Origin: an uncultured Eudoraea sp.
GTDB lineage: Bacteria > Bacteroidota > Bacteroidia > Flavobacteriales > Flavobacteriaceae
DNA: 34,110 bases
Assembly: GCA_947258405.1 (NCBI GenBank)
Contig: CAMYIE010000009.1
Span: 1 to 34,110 of the forward strand
Reading direction: 5' to 3'
The notes under the pieces are model-generated. The model saw nothing but the letters and a program-made list of their open reading frames with translations, did no database searches and had not been told where the DNA came from. Below are positions 1-9,254 of this stretch, one piece after another; the stretch's first letter is position 1; each line of letters starts with the position of its first letter. Both the position numbers and the translations under genes were made by a program.

Positions 1-2620
1 TTCGGAACTCGTGGGTTATATTGGTATATAAACTATTCTTAAGTCTACTAACCTCTCTTAATCGAAGGCTTTCTGATAAAGCCAGTCTTCTAGACAACTG
101 AAAGCGATAAATCCAGAACACCAAAATTGTTGCAACAAGAATGTAAACCGTATAGCCCAACCAAGATGTCCACCACGGAGGACGTATTTGCAATTCCATT
201 TTCAATGGGGCTTGTTCCCATTTTATTCCTCTTGAAAATCCATTGATCAACAAGGTATGATCGCCTGAAGGGAGGTCTAAAAATTGGATTTCGGATTCAG
301 TAAGCATATTCCATTCATCATCCGTAGACAGAAATTTATAGCCATATTCAACATTTTTGTTCAAACGGAAATCAATTGAAGAAAATCGCAGAATAAAGGG
401 AAATTGCTTGTATAACAGTCCTATTTTGATCGTGTTTGTTAGGTTGTTCTTTAAGACACTATTTGAAAATCTTGTGGGTGATATTTCCTGATTTCTAATT
501 CGTAACCCCGAAAAATAAAGTGGTTTAGCAATATCGATACTTTGTAAATCTAAAGGGTTAAATTTTGTAACCCCCCCAGTTCCACCAAAATAAATACTGC
601 CATCGGTATCTTTAAATTTAGCAGAAATATTAAATTCAAGTGCAGGCAGACCATCTTCAAGATCATACCGGCAAAAGCTACTGTCCTCAGGGTTAAATTT
701 TACAAGGCCACTGTTAGTGCCAAGCCACAGCCCACCCTGGTTATCTTCTTGAATTGATTTTACTACTGAGTTGGGAAATTGTGGATGTTGCATCCATGAC
801 TTAAATTTTTGGTCCCCCAAATAAAGATTAAGTCCGTTTCTTGTTCCAGCCCAAAACCTATTTTTTTTATCAATATGAATTTCTAAAACAGCATTGTTTG
901 AAAGCGATTCTGACTTGCCACGATTATTTCTAAAATTTTCAAAATGAGGGTTTCTATAACTATTTTCTTGAAACGACATAGCAGAAAGGCCATCTTCGGT
1001 TCCAATCCAAAATGTACCTTTGGTGTCCTGATTAATGCACTATGCGAAATCGTTAACTAGTGAATTATCTGACGAATCATCATTGGTATATCTTGTAATT
1101 ATAGCTTCCTCGTTATTTGACATTTCTAAACGAAATACTCCTTTTCCATAAGTAGTACCCCATACATTTCCCTTATTATCAATAAAGATATGAGTCACAT
1201 GATCAGAACTAATGGAATTTGAGACATCCGGATTATGTTTAAAAATTTTAAAATCAGGATTTTGAGTGCTAAATCCTTTTAGATTTAGCAGAACGAGGCC
1301 TCGAGACGTTGCAAGCCAAAGTCTTTGACCGGCATCCTCTTTAACAATGCTCATCACAGCAGAACCTTTAAGACTTTTTGGGAATTTCGGATGCTCGAAT
1401 AAATAGAATGACCTCCCGTTTCTGATCAAATTTAAACCACCATCGGCAGTACCCAACCATAAATTTTGACCATCCTTTAAAATAGACCAAACCGTATTAT
1501 CCTTAAGTAAAGATGAACCATTAGAATCCTTCGTGATGCTCTTAAAATAGGGTTCTGAAAAATCAATTAAACTAAGGTTCCCTAATGTTCCAACGAGTAA
1601 TTTATTTTCCGCTGTTCTTGCTAAAGCATATACAGTATTTGCACTTAGGCCGTTGCCATCTGGATTGTATGTAATTCTGTTATTTGTTTTTTTTTGAGAA
1701 CAGTCAAATAAGAAAAGTCCATTCCCAGTACCTATCCAAATGCTAGAGTCGTCCTCTTTTAAAAATGATACAACATGTTTGGTAGTCTCGACCCCCTCCC
1801 CATCCAGGTCAATTCTCTCAATTCTTTTATTTTCTAATTCGAATATGTAAAGTCCTTCATCACTTCCTATATACAAATTAGACTTAGATTTATAAATTGC
1901 TTGTATATATCCTTCAACGCTTAATATTGGATTTTTAATTTTCAAACTTTCCTTTTTTAGGTTTAGCTTATAAATCTCTCCATTGAAACTTCCAATCCAT
2001 AAATTTTTCTCATCATCTATCAATAATGCTCCCAAGCGTTTTTCAGGTAGATAGTTTTCTAAAATCAAAGAATCCCTGTGATTTTGTACTCTGAAAAGTC
2101 CATTATTTCTTGTAGTAACCCAAACTGACCCATCTTCGAATGGCTGAATATCTGAGATAGTAAGTTTATCGTTGCCCAGATCAATTCTTGAGAACTTATC
2201 CAAATCTTTATCATATCTATTTAACCCATTACCAATAGTTCCTACCCATAGATTCCCATGTATATCTAATGCTAGCTTGTTGAGTACGTTACCAGAAATT
2301 GAGTTGGGATCTTCCTCATTGAATCTAAAATGCTTGAATTTAGAGCCATCAAATCTATTTAGACCATCTTCTGTTGCAATCCAAGCAAATCCATTGGAAT
2401 CAATCAACAAGTCATTGATTATGGATTGGGAAAGTCCATCCGCTGTTGTGAAGTGTTTGATTCTTGGTCTAGAGTATTGGCCATAGGAATCGAAAAAAAA
2501 TAAAGCACAAGAGAGAAGTACAATTATAGTTTTTTGCACTGGTGTAAATACAGTATGTGAATGACTCCATTTATTCATGAATAAATAACTATAGTAATGG
2601 CACATGGTTCTAAGCTTCAA
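1..2620 (-). pseudogene. Two-component propeller sensor kinase (HTCS-like), interrupted by in-frame TAG, 3' end outside window
   Basis: The N-terminus (start at 2620, or an internal ATG at 2578) has a hydrophobic signal segment ending near SYGQ. It is followed by many reg_prop propeller repeats of the form NDLLIDSNGFAWIATEDGL. The ORF stops at a TAG (1040-1042), but the same frame then stays open to base 1: CINQDTKGTFWIGTEDGLS, more propeller blades, a Y_Y_Y-like domain (EYGYKFLSTDDEW), a membrane segment, and finally NITHEFR, the H-box of a HisKA domain, at the window edge. In the family the propeller and Y_Y_Y parts sense ligand in the periplasm, and the kinase, often fused to a receiver and AraC domain, controls polysaccharide-utilisation or stress genes. 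No frameshift is involved; a single-codon nonsense change or a sequencing error explains the break. The 526-aa product alone would have no kinase. The region is AT-rich compared with genes further right. Confidence 0.8.
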
Positions 2621-2655
2621 TCATTCAAAATATTCTAGGGAATGAAATATTAAAA

Positions 2656-2668
2656 ATCAATAATTGAT
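2656..2668. promoter_or_regulatory. Palindrome ATCAATAATTGAT, copy 1
   Basis: A perfect odd-length palindrome (ATCAAT-A-ATTGAT) 36 bases upstream of the sensor-kinase start. An identical copy lies at 2752-2764. Two exact copies in the upstream region of a leftward gene suggest paired sites for a dimeric DNA-binding protein, but AT-rich sequence raises the chance of coincidence. Confidence 0.35.
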
Positions 2669-2751
2669 TTAAGCACAAAAGGTTCTGGGCATCTTATATT
2701 AAACTAGTCACATTTAAGTTAGGGAATATTTTTATAGCCTAATTCTATGTC

Positions 2752-2764
2752 ATCAATAATTGAT
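2752..2764. promoter_or_regulatory. Palindrome ATCAATAATTGAT, copy 2
   Basis: Second exact copy of the 13-bp palindrome, 96 bases (about nine helical turns) from copy 1 and on the same side of the promoter region of the leftward sensor-kinase gene. Function is inferred only from duplication, symmetry and position. Confidence 0.35.
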
Positions 2765-3174
2765 AGAAAAGTGGATACAAAATTTTAGATTATGCCTAAC
2801 CTTTACAACCAGAGTTATTGCTTAAGAATAATAATAATAAAACTGGTCATTTAATATTAGTAGTATTTTTTCATTCTCTAGGAGTAATATTGTTTTAGTT
2901 TCAACACAAATTAGATTTAGAATAATACAAGCATCATTGATTGCAGCACATTATAAATCTCTTCCAAGCGGATCCCCCGTATGAAGCGACTTATTGACTT
3001 TTTTACAGATTAGTCAAGCTATGATGAAGTTGAGACTGCCTGCTCCCAAACTTTAAACACTTCGGATGTTAACCTTCAATTATGTTCACAGACTAATGGT
3101 AAAGGCCTAAGAAAGCTCCTTTCTAAATAGTAACAAACCGCCAATTTTGGCGTCTATTAATTAAAGACACTATC

Positions 3175-3267
3175 ATGAGAACACTAGACATGAAATACGA
3201 TCACCGTAGCCTGCGATACGATGCAGAAGACGGACTCCGGTTGCAGCGCTGTTATTATCGCAAATAA
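3175..3267 (+). CDS. Possible 30-aa small protein, unknown
   Basis: An ATG-started 30-codon frame, MRTLDMKYDHRSLR..., ending RCYYRK. It is rich in Arg, Tyr and charged residues and has no signal or membrane segment. Its GC content is higher than the surrounding AT-rich DNA, which suggests coding or recent origin. It ends just before a hairpin (3271-3290) that could serve as its terminator as well as that of the leftward operon. No family was recognised; it may be a gene remnant. Confidence 0.3.
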   Translation: MRTLDMKYDHRSLRYDAEDGLRLQRCYYRK

Positions 3268-3290
3268 AAAGCACCTCCAAATGAAGGTGC
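3266..3290 (-). terminator. Rho-independent terminator of the leftward operon
   Basis: On the minus strand a 6-bp stem GCACCT/AGGTGC (3271-3276 with 3285-3290) has an 8-nt loop and is followed by TTTTTATTT. It lies 43 bases past the stop of the gene ending at 3333. The plus strand lacks a clean T-tract, so leftward termination is favoured. Confidence 0.65.
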
Positions 3291-3332
3291 CCTTATTTAT
3301 ATTAATCGGTGCCGGATAAATCCGGCAAAAGG

Positions 3333-4079
3333 TTATTTCGCTAACTGCTGGCTGTTGTAGTCATCAACCATCCGGAGCAGGGCCGCTTCGAACTGCTTGT
3401 CTACATATTTTCCAAACTTCTTTTCCTCGCTGAACTGATTTCTCAGCCCATAATGATTTGCGTCGTACTTGTCCTTTACATCATAGTTATCCCCGATATA
3501 ATTCAATAAGTTGATATAGACCACATTCCTCGGGTTCTTGCTATCCTTTCTAACAAGCATCTCAAAATTATTCTGTATCCATTCGTGCAGTACTTTTCGG
3601 GCCTCCACATCGGTGTGGGCATCCATGGCCAGGTCGGACAATTCCTTGGAGATCTTACCTGTGGTCCGGGCATAGAATTTATAAACCTCGATCGGGCCAT
3701 CGGCAACCTTTTGTAAAATCAGTTTTTTGGGCAACATTTTTTGCATCTTTCCCGAAGTCATATCTACATATTTAATCACCTGGAACTTTCTGCCATCTTC
3801 CAGTTCAAATCCGATAAGGTCTTTGGGTTGCATCTTTTCCTTGATCTTCCCTTTGATCTTACCCTTTTTTATGGCTTTCTGGTAATCCTTGGGTTTCACA
3901 TAGGTAACGCTCGTCTGAAATCGCTGAGGATACGACCAGTCGATCTGAATATAGGCCTCCATAGACTTCTTCTTGCTCAGGTGGATGGTGCCCTTCTGGT
4001 ATAGGTCCTGGGCCAGGCCTCCTGTGATCATAAATACCGCTATGGCCAGGGTTAAAATTGCATTTTTGATATTATTCAT
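3333..4079 (-). CDS. Exported protein of unknown function
   Basis: 248 aa with a typical signal peptide (MNNIKNAILTLAIAVFMITGG, cleavage after GLAQ). The mature part is basic and lysine-rich (KKGKIKGKIKEK near residues 90-105), mixes beta-like and helical stretches, and has no membrane segment. No family was recognised. It starts 41 bases after the stop of the PQQ-like propeller gene, on the same strand, and a terminator follows it, so the two are probably co-transcribed. The acidic DGRKF and LIGFELEDG region resembles small beta-rich proteins that Bacteroidota export, but that is only an impression. Likely periplasmic or surface-exposed. Confidence 0.85.
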   Translation of the reverse strand: MNNIKNAILTLAIAVFMITGGLAQDLYQKGTIHLSKKKSMEAYIQIDWSYPQRFQTSVTYVKPKDYQKAIKKGKIKGKIKEKMQPKDLIGFELEDGRKFQVIKYVDMTSGKMQKMLPKKLILQKVADGPIEVYKFYARTTGKISKELSDLAMDAHTDVEARKVLHEWIQNNFEMLVRKDSKNPRNVVYINLLNYIGDNYDVKDKYDANHYGLRNQFSEEKKFGKYVDKQFEAALLRMVDDYNSQQLAK

Positions 4080-4120
4080 AACTAATTCGTTTAGACTTTA
4101 TGGCTTAATAAAATTTTGGT

Positions 4121-6061
4121 TTATTTGATGATGAAACGACGAACGGTTTTCGAATCGACTTCCAGAAAGACCTCCCCGGCCACCAGGTCGATGGCATAGT
4201 TAGGTTTTCTGTTCTTGCCCAGCGGAATATTGCTATTGCTCTCTCCGCTGTCTTTATCGATCTTCAGCAGGGAAATACCATCTTCTCCCTTGGTAAGGAC
4301 AACCACATAGTCCCTGGCTTCACTGGTAGCCTTAAATCGTCTTTGGGCCGCCTTGAATGCCATACTTGCTGCACTTCCAGCCGATTGGCTCATCTCGTTA
4401 TAGGCATTCCCGATCTCTGAAAAAACCTGTCCTTCTACTGTGTCCATTCCCTGCTGTGATGCCGCCTGGTTAAATGCCCCGGCCGCCATAGAACTGGCCG
4501 CAGCGTAATATCCTGCATAAATGGTATTAGCAAAGAGCAAAGCGCGTTTCCAACCTGCTTCCCTTGGCGATGGGAAGTAACTGTGATATTTTAAGGAGCC
4601 GTCGTATCCATAGAGGGCAAAATTCTGATCCGCGGCCATAAAAATGCCGTTTTCCCGCAACTCCATATACTGCGGATATTCCTTTTCCTGAAAATCCAGC
4701 GGATGGTTTCCTTCCATTTCAACAGCTCCGGTGGCAAGATTTATGGCCTTTACCGTTTCGGCCTTGGTATCGAAAGCATATAGTATTTCCCGATCCTGAG
4801 CGACCAGGTGGTAATCTGTTTTAAGGTCTTTATCCCAGAGCAACTCACCCGTACTGATATTCACTATATTCATTTCTTCTGCAGTAACATAGGCGATGCC
4901 ATGATCCGTATTGATGGTATATCCAACATCACCCTGCACCTTAATGGCTTTATCAAAGGTCAGTATCCCGGAAGAGGTATCCAGATAATTTAAAAAATGT
5001 TTGTCGTTCCGGGTGGTGATCACCAGCATCCCACCATCGGTAGGGGTGTAGTCGTAAATTCCCCCCTTAATGCTTATTCCACGACCCTTTTTCCCCCAGA
5101 GACCAGCCCCGTCGCTCATGTGGTGAAGATTGATCCTGGAATTTTGTGCTCCAAAAGGCAGTACGAGTAAATCCTCGCCTACCCATGTGGTATGGCCAAG
5201 CTGGCCTTTAGCTTCAATTGGTTTCCCCCATAGCAATTCACCACTGTGCACATCATAGGCACGATATTCAGAAGTGTAATTAATTGTTGTCTGTCCTGAA
5301 CTGCCAAAGGAAGATTCCTGCTGTTGCTCCACACCGATCACAAACGAGTCTCCTGATGGATGCAGCGCAAAGTCGAGATTGATCTCCATTCCCTCTGCAG
5401 CAGTTTCAGCGGCTTTCTTTAGCAGATCACCAAATGCCCCTAGCTTTTCTATTTGTTTGGCTTCCGCTGAATTTTCATTGCTCCAGACGATCTCGCCACT
5501 CCTGGATTTCATCCTTACATTTTTTACCAGTGTTACCCCCAGTAAATCCTGATCTGTGAGCTCTATTACAGTAAATAACTTACCTACATCTCCTTCGGAG
5601 GTCCAGAGTACATCTCCTGAAGCAATATCGATGGAAAGCACTGTATTAGGCCCCAGGTCGGACTTTCCGGCCACTATAATAGTATTGGATCTATAGAGTA
5701 CAAAGTGATTCTGCACCTTGCTAAACCCATGATCGAAAGAATTGAACAAGCGGCTGCCATCAAAACTGTTGATGATATAGAGCCCTTTAGGGGTTTCGAT
5801 TTTGGCAAAAGGCGAGTTTTCGAGTTCGGCAAAGGCCGACTCCTCTACCCTTCCGAATTCGGCATCCTGCCATAGGATATTACCCGATTCGGTGTCGATT
5901 CCGAATAATCCGGCATCGGTTTGTACAATATAATTCCCAAGGGAAGTGACTTTTTGCCAATTTACATTTTGGTCGAAGGAAGAGGTCCAGGTTGGTGTAG
6001 ACTGGCCATTGAGGCCTGTTGCCAGCACCAAAGCAAGCAACGCTAATGTTGTTCTAAACAT
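4121..6061 (-). CDS. Exported PQQ-like beta-propeller repeat protein
   Basis: 646 aa with a signal peptide (MFRTTLALLALVLATGLNGQ). At least seven propeller repeats carry the PQQ/BamB-like signature of an Asp- or Asn-led strand, (S/T)G and a following W or aromatic: DTESGNILW, DIASGDVLW, RSGEIVW, DVHSGELLW, DTSSGILTF, NISTGELLW and NLATGAVEM. An alanine-rich insertion (about residues 510-575) precedes a final beta segment ending RRFIIK. No catalytic residues or PQQ ligand set could be identified, so a scaffold or binding role is likelier than a quinoprotein dehydrogenase. It probably acts in the periplasm or on the outer surface. It is upstream of, and probably co-transcribed with, the exported protein ending at 3333. 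Function is not known. Confidence 0.85.
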   Translation of the reverse strand: MFRTTLALLALVLATGLNGQSTPTWTSSFDQNVNWQKVTSLGNYIVQTDAGLFGIDTESGNILWQDAEFGRVEESAFAELENSPFAKIETPKGLYIINSFDGSRLFNSFDHGFSKVQNHFVLYRSNTIIVAGKSDLGPNTVLSIDIASGDVLWTSEGDVGKLFTVIELTDQDLLGVTLVKNVRMKSRSGEIVWSNENSAEAKQIEKLGAFGDLLKKAAETAAEGMEINLDFALHPSGDSFVIGVEQQQESSFGSSGQTTINYTSEYRAYDVHSGELLWGKPIEAKGQLGHTTWVGEDLLVLPFGAQNSRINLHHMSDGAGLWGKKGRGISIKGGIYDYTPTDGGMLVITTRNDKHFLNYLDTSSGILTFDKAIKVQGDVGYTINTDHGIAYVTAEEMNIVNISTGELLWDKDLKTDYHLVAQDREILYAFDTKAETVKAINLATGAVEMEGNHPLDFQEKEYPQYMELRENGIFMAADQNFALYGYDGSLKYHSYFPSPREAGWKRALLFANTIYAGYYAAASSMAAGAFNQAASQQGMDTVEGQVFSEIGNAYNEMSQSAGSAASMAFKAAQRRFKATSEARDYVVVLTKGEDGISLLKIDKDSGESNSNIPLGKNRKPNYAIDLVAGEVFLEVDSKTVRRFIIK

Positions 6062-6204
6062 AGTAGGTTTTTGGTTTATGATTTGGTTTCAGACGTAATG
6101 TCTAAGCTATAACGACGAAGAAGGGCGAAAAGTATACGCCTAATAAACTGATCCTCAGAAGACTTAATGTGCTAAAGTAATGGTCTATGTGTATGTGGTC
6201 TGCT

Positions 6205-7587
6205 CTACAAATTCTTGAGTTCGGCAACCAGCTCTGTAAGGGCTGCCTTTGCATCCCCAAAAAGCATTGCGGTTTTGGCATTGTAGAACAACTCGTTCTC
6301 GATTCCCGCATAGCCGGGATTCATGCTACGCTTATTAACAATTATATGCTTGGCGTTTTCCACATCGAGAATAGGCATGCCATAAATGGGGCTTGCCGGA
6401 TCGTTGTGGGCTGCAGGGTTTACCACATCGTTCGCGCCGACTACCAGTACTACATCGGTTTGCGGGAACTGAGGGTTGATGTCCTCCATTTCCACCAATA
6501 AGTCATAATCTACATTGCTTTCCGCCAAAAGTACATTCATATGTCCGGGCATTCTGCCTGCCACCGGGTGAATAGCATATTTAACCTGAACTCCTCTCTG
6601 GGTCAGTAATTCCTCTAATTCATGTATCACGTGTTGTGCCTGAGCTACAGCAAGTCCATAGCCCGGTACAATGATCACATTTGTGGCGTAATTCATCAAA
6701 ATGGCCGCATCACCGGCATTAGTTTTGGTAATATTACCCACTGCCCTGTCTTCGCCTTCTACTGTTTCACCACCCCCGAAAGCCCCGAAAATCACCGCCA
6801 GCAGGGTCCTGTTCATTGCACGACACATCGCCACGGTTAAAATAATACCAGCCGATCCCACAAGGATACCCCCTACCAACATCACCATATTGTCGTAGAG
6901 TAGTCCGGTAATCGCGGCCGCAATCCCGGTCAGGGAATTCAGAAGGGAAATCACCACAGGCATATCGGCTCCGCCAATGGGGAGGACAAAGAGTACACCA
7001 TATAATAAACTCGCACCGAGCAGGAGATAGATATACATGGGTTCTTGCTGCCCGCTGATCACCATAAATCCTGCAAATACTACAATAGACGTTAGAAGAA
7101 TGTTATTAATAAGGTTTCGCTTGGGGATATTAATCACACTTTTAAAAGTCCCATCGAGCTTTCCCCAGGCGATGATACTTCCTGAAAACGTAAGCGCACC
7201 GATAACGATCCCTGAGATCACAGTGGTGGCCTGGGTTGCATCGCCCAATTGCCTGCTAAAAGCAACCAAACCGATCAGGGCTGCGCTGGCACCTCCAAAT
7301 CCATTAAACAATGAGACCAGTTCGGGCATTTTGGTCATTTTAACCTTTATGGCCATCAGGGCCCCAATGGCGCCACCTACCAATATAGCCAGGCCGATGA
7401 GTATATAGATCATGGTCGGAACCTCCAGGTCGTGCAACAAAAGGGTTCCCAGGATGGCGAGTCCCATTCCTGAGGCAGCCACATAATTCCCTTTTTTGGC
7501 AGTGGCCGGATGTCCGAGCATTTTTAACCCAACGATAAATGTGATAGTGGCCACCAAATAGACCACGCTGAGAATGGCGTTCATCAA
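6205..7587 (-). CDS. pntB: NAD(P) transhydrogenase subunit beta
   Basis: 460 aa, the usual length for PntB. Residues 1-265 are membrane helices (domain II). The C-terminal part is the NADP(H)-binding domain III: VPGYGLAVAQAQ (307-318), GRMPGHMNVLLAE (344-356), GANDVVNPAA (384-393) and KRSMNPGYAG (419-428). With the alpha subunits it couples hydride transfer from NADH to NADP+ to proton entry across the inner membrane, supplying NADPH. Its start overlaps the stop of pntAB by 4 bases (ATGA), which indicates translational coupling. All key motifs are intact. Confidence 0.97.
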   Translation of the reverse strand: MMNAILSVVYLVATITFIVGLKMLGHPATAKKGNYVAASGMGLAILGTLLLHDLEVPTMIYILIGLAILVGGAIGALMAIKVKMTKMPELVSLFNGFGGASAALIGLVAFSRQLGDATQATTVISGIVIGALTFSGSIIAWGKLDGTFKSVINIPKRNLINNILLTSIVVFAGFMVISGQQEPMYIYLLLGASLLYGVLFVLPIGGADMPVVISLLNSLTGIAAAITGLLYDNMVMLVGGILVGSAGIILTVAMCRAMNRTLLAVIFGAFGGGETVEGEDRAVGNITKTNAGDAAILMNYATNVIIVPGYGLAVAQAQHVIHELEELLTQRGVQVKYAIHPVAGRMPGHMNVLLAESNVDYDLLVEMEDINPQFPQTDVVLVVGANDVVNPAAHNDPASPIYGMPILDVENAKHIIVNKRSMNPGYAGIENELFYNAKTAMLFGDAKAALTELVAELKNL

Positions 7588-7892
7588 TCTTTCTTTTTAA
7601 ACATTTGAAGCATTCGGCCGGTAACCGCAAACCCACCTACTACGTTTACAATTCCCAAAACTACCGCGATAAAACCCAAACAAAGGGCGAGGTAATCATC
7701 GGGGTCGGCATTGAGCATCACCAATAAGGCACCCACCACTACCACGCCACTGAGGGCATTCGCCCCAGACATCAATGGTGTATGCAAAATGGTCGGGATA
7801 TGTTTAATTACTTCTACACCAACAAATATGGCCAGGATCAGAATATAGATCAGGTCCAGATTATTGATGATAAGATCGATCCACTGGTTCAT
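7584..7892 (-). CDS. pntAB: NAD(P) transhydrogenase subunit alpha, membrane part
   Basis: 102 aa containing the membrane helices that form the C-terminal part of single-chain PntA in enterobacteria. It has three to four hydrophobic segments and the family run HTPLMSGANALSGVVVVGAL. Here, as in Rhodospirillum, the alpha subunit is split into two genes. It starts 4 bases after the pntAA stop and overlaps pntB by 4 bases. It forms part of the proton channel with PntB. The split is normal for the family and is not a frameshift. Confidence 0.95.
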   Translation of the reverse strand: MNQWIDLIINNLDLIYILILAIFVGVEVIKHIPTILHTPLMSGANALSGVVVVGALLVMLNADPDDYLALCLGFIAVVLGIVNVVGGFAVTGRMLQMFKKKD

Positions 7893-7896
7893 ATAT

Positions 7897-8997
7897 TTAT
7901 GTTTTTCTTATTTCTCCTTTATGTACAATGAGTGTCTCATCGGTGATCTCTTCCTCCAGATCCCACTTGAATTGATTCCCTTCGGTAAGGTGCATGATAA
8001 AATTAAAAACGTTCTTGGCAAAAAGCTCGCTGGCATTATAGGAAACGCTTTCTGGTGCAATGGTGGTTCCGACAATTTTTACCCCCTTGTGGCGCACTAT
8101 CTTGTTGAGTTTGCTTAACTCACAGTTACCTCCTTCTGTGGCCGCGAGATCGATGATCACCGCACCGTTCTTCATCTGTTCTACCTGTTCAGTCGTAATC
8201 AATGTTGGGGCTTTCCGTCCGGGAACGAATGCCGTAGTAATCACCAGATCGGATTTAAAAAGTGATTTGTTTACGGCTTCCCGCTGTTTCCTTGCATAAT
8301 CTTCAGAGGCTGCTTTGGCATAAACACTATTCTGTTCATTATTCTCACCATTCACCGAAATAAATTTGGCTCCCAGTGATTCGGCCTGTTCTTTTGTCTC
8401 CGGCCTGATGTCTGTGGCCCTTACGATCGCCCCCAGCCTCTTGGCGGTGGCAATGGCCTGTAATCCGGCAACGCCTATGCCATAGATCAACACTCTGGCA
8501 GGTTTTATCGTTCCAGCCGCAGTCATCATAAGCGGCAGGATTTTTTTCATCAGATAGGCACCGTATATCACAGCTTTGTAGCCCGCCAAGTTCGATTGAG
8601 AGCTAAGTACATCCATTTCCTGAGCCCGGGAGATCCGTGGTATGGCATCCATGGAAAATGCTGATGCCTTGGTAGCTGCGATTTCCCTGATAAGTTCAGG
8701 ATCCGATTTATGGAATAACTGACTGATCAGTATCTGCCCTTCATTTACCAGTTTTAGGTCGTCCTTATCAAAAGGGTTGATCTTGATCAGGATATCTGCT
8801 TCTTTAAAGACTACGCCCCGTTCTTCTGTCTGAACCCCTACCTCCCGGTAGTCCGAGTTTTTATAGGAAGAGTCGGAGCCAGCGCCTTCTTCTGCGATAA
8901 GTTCAAATCCTTTAGCTATGAGTTGTGCAGCAATTTTCGGTGAGATGGAAACCCTTTTTTCTCCTTTCTTGGTTTCCTTCAAGATGCCTATTTTCAT
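7897..8997 (-). CDS. pntAA: NAD(P) transhydrogenase subunit alpha, NAD-binding part
   Basis: 366 aa, close to other stand-alone PntAA proteins. The N-terminal half begins KIGILKETKKGEKRVSISP. The RQD-loop residues are R121, Q126 and D129 in PRISRAQEMDVLSSQ, and the NAD-binding Rossmann motif is G173-I-G-V-A-G178. It is the cytoplasmic NAD(H)-binding domain I of the proton-translocating transhydrogenase. First gene of the leftward pntAA-pntAB-pntB operon. About 250 bases separate it from the divergent serine hydrolase; no clear TAnnTTTG promoter was seen there. The fold is related to that of the alanine-dehydrogenase-like protein at 17928, but they are distinct families. Confidence 0.96.
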   Translation of the reverse strand: MKIGILKETKKGEKRVSISPKIAAQLIAKGFELIAEEGAGSDSSYKNSDYREVGVQTEERGVVFKEADILIKINPFDKDDLKLVNEGQILISQLFHKSDPELIREIAATKASAFSMDAIPRISRAQEMDVLSSQSNLAGYKAVIYGAYLMKKILPLMMTAAGTIKPARVLIYGIGVAGLQAIATAKRLGAIVRATDIRPETKEQAESLGAKFISVNGENNEQNSVYAKAASEDYARKQREAVNKSLFKSDLVITTAFVPGRKAPTLITTEQVEQMKNGAVIIDLAATEGGNCELSKLNKIVRHKGVKIVGTTIAPESVSYNASELFAKNVFNFIMHLTEGNQFKWDLEEEITDETLIVHKGEIRKT

Positions 8998-9254
8998 TTG
9001 CGGTCCCGTTTACCTTATTAGAGAGGGTAGTCCCAATCCACCCTCAAAATAAGGTTTTTATTTGAATGAAAAGTACAACAGTTCCTGAATTTGTTATATG
9101 ACATATATCAGGGATCTTACAATAATGGATATAAATAAACAAAAATCTGTCTTAAAGAAAAAGTCTTATTAATCCTTAAGCTGAGAAACCAGATACTGAT
9201 GATCTGCATCATTGTTTTAAAGCGCGGGCTGATATAGCTTGCATTTTATACATC

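Larger units (their letters stand above)
2621..3332. other. AT-rich intergenic region upstream of the sensor kinase
   Basis: About 700 bases with no convincing gene of normal size. It contains two copies of the 13-bp palindrome ATCAATAATTGAT, a compact CGCCAA-TT-TTGGCG palindrome at 3139-3152, one possible 30-aa ORF at 3175-3267, and the terminator of the leftward operon at 3266-3290. Nothing else was recognised in six-frame reading by eye. Confidence 0.7.

Noticed and set aside
7037-7408. 123-codon plus-strand ORF
   Set aside because: Antisense to the highly conserved pntB membrane domain; a shadow frame.
7584-8997. Split transhydrogenase alpha subunit as a frameshifted gene
   Set aside because: Two-gene alpha subunits are normal in many bacteria; both parts have proper starts, stops and lengths.
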